NCBI RefSeq assembly: GCF_024721305.1 | Contig: NZ_JAMXOD010000023.1 | Coordinates: 1-40,397 of the forward strand | DNA: 40,397 nucleotides | From: Aequitasia blattaphilus | GTDB taxonomy: Bacteria; Bacillota; Clostridia; Lachnospirales; Lachnospiraceae | Reading direction: 5' to 3' | In this document: positions 33,136-40,110 of the stretch, piece by piece | How positions within the stretch are numbered: the stretch's first letter is position 1 | Layout: every line of letters begins with the position of its first letter | Notes under the pieces: generated by a model | Databases searched by the model: none | The model's input: the letters and a program-made list of their open reading frames with translations, nothing else | Told to the model about the DNA's origin: nothing | Made by a program: the position numbers and the translations under genes

Positions 33136-33880
33136 CACGATCACCACCATTCAACTTACCTAATACATTTAGTAATTCTTGATGAAACTCATTCCGATTT
33201 CCTTTGTTTATTAGTTCGATATAAACTTTCCCATCCCGCATTACAATTACACGATCACAATGACTTGCGGCAAAACTATCATGGGTTACCATAAAGATCG
33301 TTGCTTTTAACTTCTTTTTCGCCTCAATAAATGCCCCTATTACTGCCTCACTAGAACGACTATCTAAATTTCCTGTTGGCTCATCTGCAAGAATCATTAA
33401 TGGATCATTCATTAACGCTCTAGCTACTGCTGTTCTTTGTCTTTGTCCACCTGAAATTTCCGTCGGATATTTTTTAGCAATATCCTTGATTCCAAACAGC
33501 TCTAACAAAAGCTCCGCCTTTGATTCCATTTGTTGATATGGAGCCTCCTTAATTACTTGTGGAATACATACATTTTCAAACACATTCAAACCATCTAGTA
33601 GCATAAAATCTTGAAAAACAAATCCTAGCCTTTCATTTCGCACTTTTGCTATCTGCTCTTCATTTAGCTTTCCTAAATCCTTATCTGCTAATAAAATTTC
33701 ACCTTTTTCATACGGAATATATTGCGATATACAGTTTAAGAGCGTCGTCTTCCCACTCCCTGATGGCCCCATTACAGCAACAAATTCTCCTTTTCTCACC
33801 TTAAAGTTGACATCCTTCAAAACATTATACTTTGCTTTTCCTGTCGTATATGATTTAAATAATTTTTTTACTTCTAGCAT
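33122..33880 (-). CDS. Bce-type ABC transporter ATPase
   Basis: A 252-aa ATPase with Walker A GPSGSGKTT near residue 40, Q-loop FVFQDFMLLDGLNVFENV, signature ISGGQRQRTAVARAL, Walker B MILADEPTGNLD and H-loop MVTHDS. The EPTGNLDS block places it with BceA/SalX/MacB ATPases. The ATG at 33880 has GAGGAGG upstream; the frame extends to a TTG at 33895 that overlaps that site. It overlaps the permease gene by 14 nt, and the two form one transporter. Confidence 0.9.
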   Translation of the reverse strand: MLEVKKLFKSYTTGKAKYNVLKDVNFKVRKGEFVAVMGPSGSGKTTLLNCISQYIPYEKGEILLADKDLGKLNEEQIAKVRNERLGFVFQDFMLLDGLNVFENVCIPQVIKEAPYQQMESKAELLLELFGIKDIAKKYPTEISGGQRQRTAVARALMNDPLMILADEPTGNLDSRSSEAVIGAFIEAKKKLKATIFMVTHDSFAASHCDRVIVMRDGKVYIELINKGNRNEFHQELLNVLGKLNGGDRDDNE

Positions 33881-33897
33881 AATTTGCCTCCTCAATT

Positions 33898-35574
33898 TTA
33901 ATACGCTTCTATCACATTTTCTAAGTTTACTTGTTGGACTGTTTTATTTTTCACTGCGTATATATTGTCAAAGAATTTACATTCTTCTATATTGTGCGTG
34001 ATAAAAACAACAATTTTATCTTTCTTTATTTTATCAACTAATTGAAACAGTAACTTACGCCGTTCAACATCAATAGATGCCGTACTTTCATCAAATATCA
34101 AAATATCTGACTCTTTTAATAATGCCCGCAAAACATCTAATCGTTTTTTTTGTCCTCCTGATAAATTACTAGTTCCGGAATTCAATACTGTGTTCCACTT
34201 ATCTGGTAAATTATCAATTTCTTCATAGAGATCTAACAATTTGCTATATTCTATTTGCTTGGCATGATTACGTTTGTTCCCTATATTAATATTTTCAATA
34301 ATACTACCTTCATAAAACAAAGATTCTTGTGCTACAAATGCAATTCTATCTCGCAATGTTTTTACTGATAAATCATTGATTTTTTGATTATTAATAAGGA
34401 TTTCGCCCTCTTTTGGATCATATAGGCGAAGAATCATCTTCACCATGGACGATTTACCACAGCCACTCCCACCTATAAATGCCGCTACTTCCCCTTGCTT
34501 TAATTCAACATTAATCTTTTCGAGGACAGAACTCCCCTTTATATATTCAAAGTCTACATCATTGAAACGAATACTACTAATTTTATCTTCTTCAATCTGA
34601 ATTCCCTTTTCCTCTTCTTCTTCATATGCTAATACGCTATAAAGCCTTTTCATTGCAATAACTGTACTTTGATAACTATTATTAAATTCTGCGAAGAAAG
34701 ACATTGGTGAAACTAACATCCCTTGATAATTAATCAGTGCTGTAATAGCTCCTACAGTAAGTTGACCTGAAATCACGCTAAATCCACCAAGTAGCCATAT
34801 AAATGCCGCTAACAAATAAATCAACAAACCTCCACTATTGATGTTTACCGAATAGACTACTTCTAGCTTAATTTGATTCCTATATTGACTCGAATATATT
34901 TCTTTAAACTTTTGATTAACATACTCATAAGCTGAATATATTTTTGTAATAAGTACATTCGTATAGTTTTCGGCAAGAGAACTGAGTGCTTTCTCATTCC
35001 ATTTCATGCTCTTCTCTGCCAAGTCTTTAACTTTAACACCCCAAAATTTATTGTTCATAATATAAAATACCAGAAGTACTACTGATATAACCATTACTCT
35101 CCAATCCATGGAGAGAATCATTATACTTGCCATAATAAATGTAACAATATTGCTTAACGACTTAATTAGCATATAACCACAATTTTCTTTGATTGTATCT
35201 ACCTCTTTGTTATATTTCGATAAAATATCACTCAGGCTATTTTCATCAAAATATGAATATTTCATTACAGATATTTTATTATTTAACTCTGTTCGCAACC
35301 GATAGCTTAATCCTTCTGCAATCTTCGCTAATAAATAGTCTTTTGCAACATTTAAGCCTGCAACAAAGAAATAGCAAAGCAGCATTATCACTACCATCTG
35401 CACAAACAATTTTGTATTTTTATTTGGAAATGCGTTATCCAAAAGTGTTCTACAAGTAAGAGGAATACACATTGTCACCATACTTTGCAGCACTGTAACT
35501 AAACAAACTAGCACAAAATATTTTTTCTCCATTAATATATATTTTTTTAAAAACAATCTATATACTTTACTCAT
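33898..35574 (-). CDS. ABC exporter, fused membrane and ATPase domains
   Basis: A 558-aa half-transporter. Residues about 1-310 form a six-helix exporter domain. Residues about 330-558 form the ATPase with Walker A GGSGCGKSS, signature LSGGQKKRLDVLRAL, Walker B ILIFDESTAS and H-loop FITHN. Unlike many RiPP exporters it has no N-terminal C39 peptidase. It follows the third radical SAM gene after 8 nt and should export the mature peptide, acting as a homodimer. Confidence 0.9.
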   Translation of the reverse strand: MSKVYRLFLKKYILMEKKYFVLVCLVTVLQSMVTMCIPLTCRTLLDNAFPNKNTKLFVQMVVIMLLCYFFVAGLNVAKDYLLAKIAEGLSYRLRTELNNKISVMKYSYFDENSLSDILSKYNKEVDTIKENCGYMLIKSLSNIVTFIMASIMILSMDWRVMVISVVLLVFYIMNNKFWGVKVKDLAEKSMKWNEKALSSLAENYTNVLITKIYSAYEYVNQKFKEIYSSQYRNQIKLEVVYSVNINSGGLLIYLLAAFIWLLGGFSVISGQLTVGAITALINYQGMLVSPMSFFAEFNNSYQSTVIAMKRLYSVLAYEEEEEKGIQIEEDKISSIRFNDVDFEYIKGSSVLEKINVELKQGEVAAFIGGSGCGKSSMVKMILRLYDPKEGEILINNQKINDLSVKTLRDRIAFVAQESLFYEGSIIENINIGNKRNHAKQIEYSKLLDLYEEIDNLPDKWNTVLNSGTSNLSGGQKKRLDVLRALLKESDILIFDESTASIDVERRKLLFQLVDKIKKDKIVVFITHNIEECKFFDNIYAVKNKTVQQVNLENVIEAY

Positions 35575-35582
35575 AAACAGCC

Positions 35583-36899
35583 TTATTCTCCCTTTATAAA
35601 ATCCTTGTGCCCCTGAAATCTTTCAAAGATTACTACATTTAAGTAACTTGCAATTCTTGTGAGTGCACTTTCTATCGACTCATTTCGTCTATAATAGTAC
35701 ATAGCATAATCCAACATTAACTTTGTATAAATGCATTTATCCGTGCCAGCTAGTCTATCCTCACTCTCTGCCATTTCTGCTGCACATGGCCCCGGGCAAA
35801 AATACTGATACTCGCAGCCAATACACCCTTTATTTTTATCAACCCGGAAAATCTGTTGATACTTTTCTGCTTGCTTTTTGTTCTTTAAATCCACTTGAAT
35901 CTCTTCAATCGAAAGTTGTCGAATATTTCCCATTGAAAACTTCTTATCTTTAAAGTTTCCGCACATATAGGTTGTGCCATCTGGATGAATTGCTAGTATT
36001 TTCCCATAAGCACCACAATTTTGTTTAGGTTGTAAATCCGCTAAGTAACTTCCTGCTAAAGTTTCTTCAAGATACTGTTTTTTTAATAAATATGAAATAA
36101 TTTCATGTTGAATTTTTATATGTGCATATTCACTTAATGCAAGCTCTTTTGCTGTTTTATCTTCCTTTGCTCTTCCCATCAAGGTTACTATCCTCGTTGT
36201 TAAAGCTGCATGGTATTTATGGCATAAATCGATTCCCTTGTAAACATACAGTAAACTCTTCTGATCAATCACATAAGATAATGAAAGAAATACATCCGAT
36301 TCATTGGCTGCCTTAAATACCGTTTCCATTCTCGCTAGCAATTTAGGATTGTCAAATAAATTTTCAATACTTACTTCTAAAATTCCTATCCGCTCAAAAT
36401 TTCTTTTTATAAATTCTGGACTTAATAATAGCCCATTTGTTTGGAATACTATTTTCTCTCTTCCAAACTCGGCTGCAAATAGAGATAAAACCTCTTCTAT
36501 ATCCATTCTAACCAATGGTTCCCCACCAGTTATCACTATCTTTTTTAGTGAAAGTTTTCTTAGTTTTGGTATTAATTCCTCTTTTATCTCTTGCAGAGTT
36601 AAATCATTTTCTGTCCCTACATGTGGGCCTGAGTTCATTGTACAAAAAGAACAGTTCAAATTGCATTTTCCAGTAACTGAAAAATATACACTTTGTATTT
36701 CGTCCTCTTTATTCTCAGTTTCATCTAATAACTGATATCTCTCTTGAAGATATTTTTCAAATGCTTCCTTTCTCTCTGTTGTCGAGGTTTCTTCATTAAA
36801 TTTCCTTTTACTCATTTTTACCCAGTGAAAATTTGTTGTATTTAAAAAAATAACGGTTTCATTCTTCTCTCTCTTAACCAATTCCTCTAACTTAATCAT
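35583..36899 (-). CDS. SPASM radical SAM peptide maturase 3, with RRE-like N-terminus
   Basis: A 438-aa radical SAM enzyme. The cluster motif CNLNCSFC is at C79, C83 and C86; the SAM-binding GGEP is in KIVITGGEPLVRM. The C-terminal SPASM Cys-rich domain spans about 300-410 (CGAYGKILAIHPDGTTYMCG, then CIGCEYQYFCPGPC). The first roughly 65 residues before the barrel (NETVIFLNTTNFHWVKMSKR) resemble a PqqD-like leader-recognition element, which the other two enzymes lack; that is fold-level inference. It likely installs a thioether or C-C crosslink on the precursors. It is co-operonic with the two other maturases. Confidence 0.9.
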   Translation of the reverse strand: MIKLEELVKREKNETVIFLNTTNFHWVKMSKRKFNEETSTTERKEAFEKYLQERYQLLDETENKEDEIQSVYFSVTGKCNLNCSFCTMNSGPHVGTENDLTLQEIKEELIPKLRKLSLKKIVITGGEPLVRMDIEEVLSLFAAEFGREKIVFQTNGLLLSPEFIKRNFERIGILEVSIENLFDNPKLLARMETVFKAANESDVFLSLSYVIDQKSLLYVYKGIDLCHKYHAALTTRIVTLMGRAKEDKTAKELALSEYAHIKIQHEIISYLLKKQYLEETLAGSYLADLQPKQNCGAYGKILAIHPDGTTYMCGNFKDKKFSMGNIRQLSIEEIQVDLKNKKQAEKYQQIFRVDKNKGCIGCEYQYFCPGPCAAEMAESEDRLAGTDKCIYTKLMLDYAMYYYRRNESIESALTRIASYLNVVIFERFQGHKDFIKGE

Positions 36900-36907
36900 A
36901 GTACCAC

Positions 36908-37984
36908 CTACATTACCAGATGACTGATTATTTCTTCATTATCCACATGAATCTTATGCATAAGTTTTCTCATCTTGCAAAAGATTTTTAAAGGTTTATT
37001 GACATCACCTGTACCTGCTAAATTTTGCATAATACATGACTGCTCTACACAATACTGGGAAATATCACAAGATTCACATTTTGGATTGTCAATTCCTCGG
37101 AAATTAACCAGTTTTCTGATTCTCTCTTTTTCTATTTTTTTAGTTACATTTCCTAATTCAACAGATGAATCTAAATACCCCGGACAAGCATAAACTCCAC
37201 CATCAGTTCTGACATATGAACTAACTATTCCAGCCCCACACGAATAGAATTTTTTCCTTTCCTGTTTTTTCAGGTTCACTACCTTATCGGCAAACTCCCA
37301 GCGAAATCCTTGATTATTTTTCGCACAGTCAATAAAATAATCAAACGACCGCTCAATTTCCTTTTCTAATACTGCAATTTGTTCATCTGTCCACTTAATG
37401 CTTAAATCTACTCCTGTGTCAATATATCTAAGTCCTAACTCCTGGGTTAAAAAAACTAACGATTCATAATATTTTTTGTAATTATTTTCCGTCACTACAT
37501 TAGTAACTTGAACTACTTTCCCTGTTCGCTCTTCAAATTCTTTAATGTACTTCAAATTCTTTAATATGATATCGAACGACCCTGCCCCTGATGTTGTAAC
37601 TCGGTTCATATCATGAGTCTCTTGATCCCCGTCAATGCTAATCTTCAAAGTGAATTCCTTTTCAATTAAATAATTCAAAATATCCTGATTGAAAATTGTA
37701 GCATTGGTTGTTGTTGAGAACAGCAAAGAATAACCATAATCTTTATTCTTTGCTTCTACATAAGAAACCATTGTTTGTAACATCTGAAAATCTAAAAATG
37801 TTTCTCCTCCAACAAAATCTATCCACAAGGTATTATCCTTATGTAGCTTCCCTTTTTCAAAAGCTAAATTAATAGCCTTATATCCTATTTCATCTGACAT
37901 CTTAGAGCCTGCTTTTTCTCCTAAATAGCAATATTTACACATCAGATTACACTTTTGATTTATTTCCAATGTTAAAATGTACAT
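36908..37984 (-). CDS. SPASM radical SAM peptide maturase 2
   Basis: A 358-aa enzyme. CNLMCKYC at C12, C16 and C19 starts almost at the N-terminus. The SAM motif is FVGGETFLDF (GGE), and the strand KISIDGDQETHDMNR is typical of peptide maturases. The SPASM region runs CGAGIVSSYVRTDGGVYACP, then CESCDISQYCVEQSC and a later IFC. It is clearly paralogous to maturase 1 (same CNLxCKYCY opening and SIDGDxETHxxNR). Only 4 nt separate its start from the end of maturase 1. It probably crosslinks Cys to an acceptor residue in the same precursors. Confidence 0.9.
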   Translation of the reverse strand: MYILTLEINQKCNLMCKYCYLGEKAGSKMSDEIGYKAINLAFEKGKLHKDNTLWIDFVGGETFLDFQMLQTMVSYVEAKNKDYGYSLLFSTTTNATIFNQDILNYLIEKEFTLKISIDGDQETHDMNRVTTSGAGSFDIILKNLKYIKEFEERTGKVVQVTNVVTENNYKKYYESLVFLTQELGLRYIDTGVDLSIKWTDEQIAVLEKEIERSFDYFIDCAKNNQGFRWEFADKVVNLKKQERKKFYSCGAGIVSSYVRTDGGVYACPGYLDSSVELGNVTKKIEKERIRKLVNFRGIDNPKCESCDISQYCVEQSCIMQNLAGTGDVNKPLKIFCKMRKLMHKIHVDNEEIISHLVM

Positions 37985-37988
37985 AATA

Positions 37989-39152
37989 TTAAATCACCTC
38001 TCTCTCTTGCTCCACTGACCTCATAATATCTAACATATAAGTACTTAGAGGTGTTTTATGGGAAAATGCTAATTCAATAAAGTTCATGACTCGCTTATTG
38101 TAGTTCTGATATAGTTCTTTAATCACTTTATAGTTATGATTGTATAAAATTCGCTGCAATCTACAGATATTCTCATGATGCTGATTTAAAAATCCCGTCA
38201 TTTTATAATTTAAAAAACCACACTTCGCACCACTACAAGTAAATGCAATATCACACTGTTTACAGCTAGAACATTTTTTAACATTACATCTTGCAGTACT
38301 AATAAACTTCTTCCTATCAAATTGTGTTGTTACACTCCCCATGTTCCAAGGCTTTTGATTTGATACAAAACCACAAGGGAAAAATTCACCTTTACTATTT
38401 ATAATCAAGTGATTTGTAGATCCCGCTGAACAATATGATGGCATCCGTTTATATACAAAAGTAGAAATTTTATAATCATAAAGATTTAAAATGCAATCAT
38501 CATTTTTTATTAATGTGTTTAAATAAAATTCATCCAATTGAGTCAACTGCTGATCATACTCATTTATCTGTTCTTCTGACCATTTGCTCATTTGATCTAA
38601 TCCTATATTAATCTTCTTAACTCCCATGTCATAAAAATATAGGACATTTTTATATAGTAAATGGACATTATTTGTTGTAACCGTCATCCTCACCGCAAAG
38701 TCCACATTATTTTCCAACATATAAAACATATTTTTCATAATAATATCGTAAACATCTTTTCCATTCACACTATGCCGATTCAAGTTATGAGTTTCTCTGT
38801 CTCCATCTATACTAATAGATGTCATTACTTGATTCTCCACCAAAAAAGAGACTGTTTTAGGATCTAATAAAATCCCATTTGTTGTTATCTGTAACTGAAA
38901 TAATTCCTTGATTTTCATATACTTTTGATTTATAATATCAACGACTTTAAATAATATTTGTTTGTTCATTAGTGGTTCACCACCCAACAGTAACAAATCA
39001 ATATTGTCATTAGGCATGTTATTTTCAACAATAAAAGCAAGACATTTCTCTAATGTACTTTCTGTCATATAGCTTTTATTTTTGCGATCTCCTTCATAGC
39101 AATATTTGCATCGAAGATTGCAATCATCTGTTAAATACAATGTACACTCCAT
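37989..39152 (-). CDS. SPASM radical SAM peptide maturase 1
   Basis: A 387-aa enzyme with CNLRCKYC at C11, C15 and C18, GGEP in LLLLGGEPLMNK and TSISIDGDRETHNLNRHSVN. A SPASM domain from about residue 240 holds many Cys (YCSAGSTNHLIINSKGEFFP, then CKQCDIAFTCSGAKC). It is the first maturase gene after the three precursors; a stem-loop separates them. The group resembles clostridial Cys-rich-peptide maturases (CcpM-like), an assignment made from architecture only. It likely acts on the YxYC/RCLNDC region of the precursors. Confidence 0.9.
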   Translation of the reverse strand: MECTLYLTDDCNLRCKYCYEGDRKNKSYMTESTLEKCLAFIVENNMPNDNIDLLLLGGEPLMNKQILFKVVDIINQKYMKIKELFQLQITTNGILLDPKTVSFLVENQVMTSISIDGDRETHNLNRHSVNGKDVYDIIMKNMFYMLENNVDFAVRMTVTTNNVHLLYKNVLYFYDMGVKKINIGLDQMSKWSEEQINEYDQQLTQLDEFYLNTLIKNDDCILNLYDYKISTFVYKRMPSYCSAGSTNHLIINSKGEFFPCGFVSNQKPWNMGSVTTQFDRKKFISTARCNVKKCSSCKQCDIAFTCSGAKCGFLNYKMTGFLNQHHENICRLQRILYNHNYKVIKELYQNYNKRVMNFIELAFSHKTPLSTYMLDIMRSVEQEREVI

Positions 39153-39177
39153 TTTTCAGTCCCCTTTCTTAATTACA

Positions 39178-39199
39178 TGAGGATGCTGACACATCCTCA
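39178..39199 (-). terminator. Stem-loop between precursor and maturase genes
   Basis: TGAGGATG pairs with CATCCTCA (8 bp, 6-nt loop). No T run follows on the minus strand, so it is more likely a partial attenuator or mRNA-stability element that raises precursor over enzyme levels. Confidence 0.55.
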
Positions 39200-39227
39200 C
39201 GTTTATAAACAGTTTTCTTACTTCATT

Positions 39228-39398
39228 CTAATTAAGGTCACTGATAAATGGAGTTGCTTTTCCACCACCACCACAGTCATTTAAACATCTTGATTTATGA
39301 GAATTGCAATATGCATATCCTTCTACTTCATCATCTTGTTCTGCTGTTCCTTCTGCTTTTTCTCCATTACTTTTTGGTAATTTGTTTTTTTCACTCAT
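39228..39398 (-). CDS. RiPP precursor peptide 3 of the tandem array
   Basis: A 56-aa peptide. The hydrophilic leader starts MSEKNKLPKS. The C-terminal core is EGYAYCNSHKSRCLNDC followed by GGGGKATPFISDLN. Cysteines are C31, C38 and C42 (C-x6-C-x3-C). The ribosome site GGAGA lies about 10 nt before the ATG. It is nearly identical in core to precursor 1 (39566-39736), and the leader start (EKNKLPK) is also shared. The repeated family next to three radical SAM genes marks it as the modified substrate. No GG-protease site is obvious in the leader; the Gly run lies inside the core. Confidence 0.85.
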   Translation of the reverse strand: MSEKNKLPKSNGEKAEGTAEQDDEVEGYAYCNSHKSRCLNDCGGGGKATPFISDLN

Positions 39399-39412
39399 CT
39401 TTTAATCTCCTT

Positions 39413-39562
39413 CTAATTCAGTGTGCTGATGTATGGTGTCGTATTACTATTACAATCATTTAAACATTTAGATTTACTAGAAGTACAATATGCATATCCT
39501 TCTACTTCATCTGTTTCATTTTGAAGCTGTTTCTCAGCTATTTCTTTATTTTCTTTCTCCAT
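39413..39562 (-). CDS. RiPP precursor peptide 2 of the tandem array
   Basis: A 49-aa peptide starting MEKENKEIAEK, with core EGYAYCTSSKSKCLNDC followed by NSNTTPYISTLN. Cysteines are C26, C33 and C37, with the same C-x6-C-x3-C spacing. The Gly4-Lys segment of its neighbours is replaced by NSN, but TP-[FY]-[IL]-S-x-L-N at the end is kept. It starts 3 nt before the end of precursor 1 and ends 14 nt before precursor 3. It may give a second, slightly different product. Confidence 0.85.
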   Translation of the reverse strand: MEKENKEIAEKQLQNETDEVEGYAYCTSSKSKCLNDCNSNTTPYISTLN

Positions 39563-39565
39563 AAT

Positions 39566-39736
39566 TTAATTAAGATCGCTCAAAAATGGGGTTGCTTTCC
39601 CTCCGCCACCACAGTCATTTAAACATCTTGCTCTATGAGTCTGGCAGTATGCATATCCTTCTACATCCTCATCCTGATTGTTTCTTTCGGTTACAGATTC
39701 TTCGTTACCTTTTGGTAGCTTGTTTTTTTCATTCAA
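39566..39736 (-). CDS. RiPP precursor peptide 1 of the tandem array (TTG start)
   Basis: A 56-aa peptide beginning at TTG (39736), eight nt after GGAG. An ATG lies 4 nt further in but in another frame, giving only 13 codons. The TTG frame gives NEKNKLPKGNEES, matching precursor 3's leader. The core is EGYAYCQTHRARCLNDC followed by GGGGKATPFLSDLN. Cysteines are C31, C38 and C42. It is the first and best-placed precursor behind the Agr-type promoter. The weak TTG start may tune dosage. Confidence 0.85.
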   Translation of the reverse strand: MNEKNKLPKGNEESVTERNNQDEDVEGYAYCQTHRARCLNDCGGGGKATPFLSDLN

Positions 39737-39779
39737 AATTAATTCTCCTTTTTCTTTTATTTAGTATCTTTTCCCATTT

Positions 39780-39809
39780 TCATGGCTTATCTCTTGCCAT
39801 GCTCATCAT
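39780..39809 (-). CDS. Possible 9-codon leader ORF before the precursors
   Basis: A perfect AAAGGAG site precedes ATG ATG AGC, giving MMSMARDKP. A second micro-frame, MKMGKDTK, overlaps its stop (ATGA). The ATG lies 73 nt from the Agr-type box, matching the 71 nt seen for agrB. It may be a translated leader, a decayed precursor start, or chance. Confidence 0.3.
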   Translation of the reverse strand: MMSMARDKP

Positions 39810-39848
39810 CGCTCCTTTCCGTTACTTTAAGTAACTTTTCATATACAC

Positions 39849-39915
39849 AGTATCACAGCCTTTCGTGAATGTATATCGAGATTGATTAACTCGACTTACT
39901 CAGTGCGTAATTAAC
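39849..39915 (-). promoter_or_regulatory. AgrA/LytTR-type promoter of the precursor/maturase unit
   Basis: The plus strand reads TTGATTAACT-N8-TCAGTGC (39882-39906), identical in both blocks and spacing to the agr promoter. On the minus strand the proximal box AGTTAATCAA is followed after 27 nt by GATACT (39854-39849), a -10-like hexamer. The distal box is weaker (ATTACGCAC instead of GTTAAGCAC). Confidence 0.65.
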
Positions 39916-39919
39916 CCTA

Positions 39920-40030
39920 AGTAAGGAAATATCACCTTACTATATGTACCATGGCACAAAAATCACCGTCTTCGAAGACCACTTCGCTGTGGAATTCAAA
40001 TCCGGTGTCAGTATTGATATAAACGAATAA
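39920..40030 (+). pseudogene. C-terminal remnant, probably of a serine recombinase
   Basis: A plus-strand frame ends GTKITVFEDHFAVEFKSGVS IDINE and a stop at 40030. The strand pattern (KITVxxxxxxVEFKSGVxIxI) resembles the extreme C-terminus of large serine recombinases. No upstream coding part is visible before 39920; the region there is the island promoter. It looks like a leftover of a lost mobile element. Confidence 0.4.
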
Positions 40031-40080
40031 GAGAGCCGGTCGCCCTGATGGTATCATACCATAGGGTGGCTTGCTCTCTT
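40030..40080 (+). terminator. Nested stem-loop terminator
   Basis: AGAGAGC pairs with GCTCTCT, and inside it CCCT-ATGGTAT pairs with ATACCAT-AGGG. It is followed by TTTG. It terminates the former recombinase gene on the plus strand. Confidence 0.65.
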
Positions 40081-40110
40081 TGTTTACGATTTTGGCTCTA
40101 TACTAAATAA

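Noticed and set aside
39694-39732. ATG-initiated frame inside precursor 1 (13 codons)
   Set aside because: It stops quickly and gives no similarity, while the TTG frame 4 nt upstream reproduces the leader and core of precursor 3.
39248-39834. His/Leu-rich plus-strand frames across the precursor array
   Set aside because: They are the antisense of the three precursors; their repetitive look is only the reflection of the duplicated minus-strand genes.
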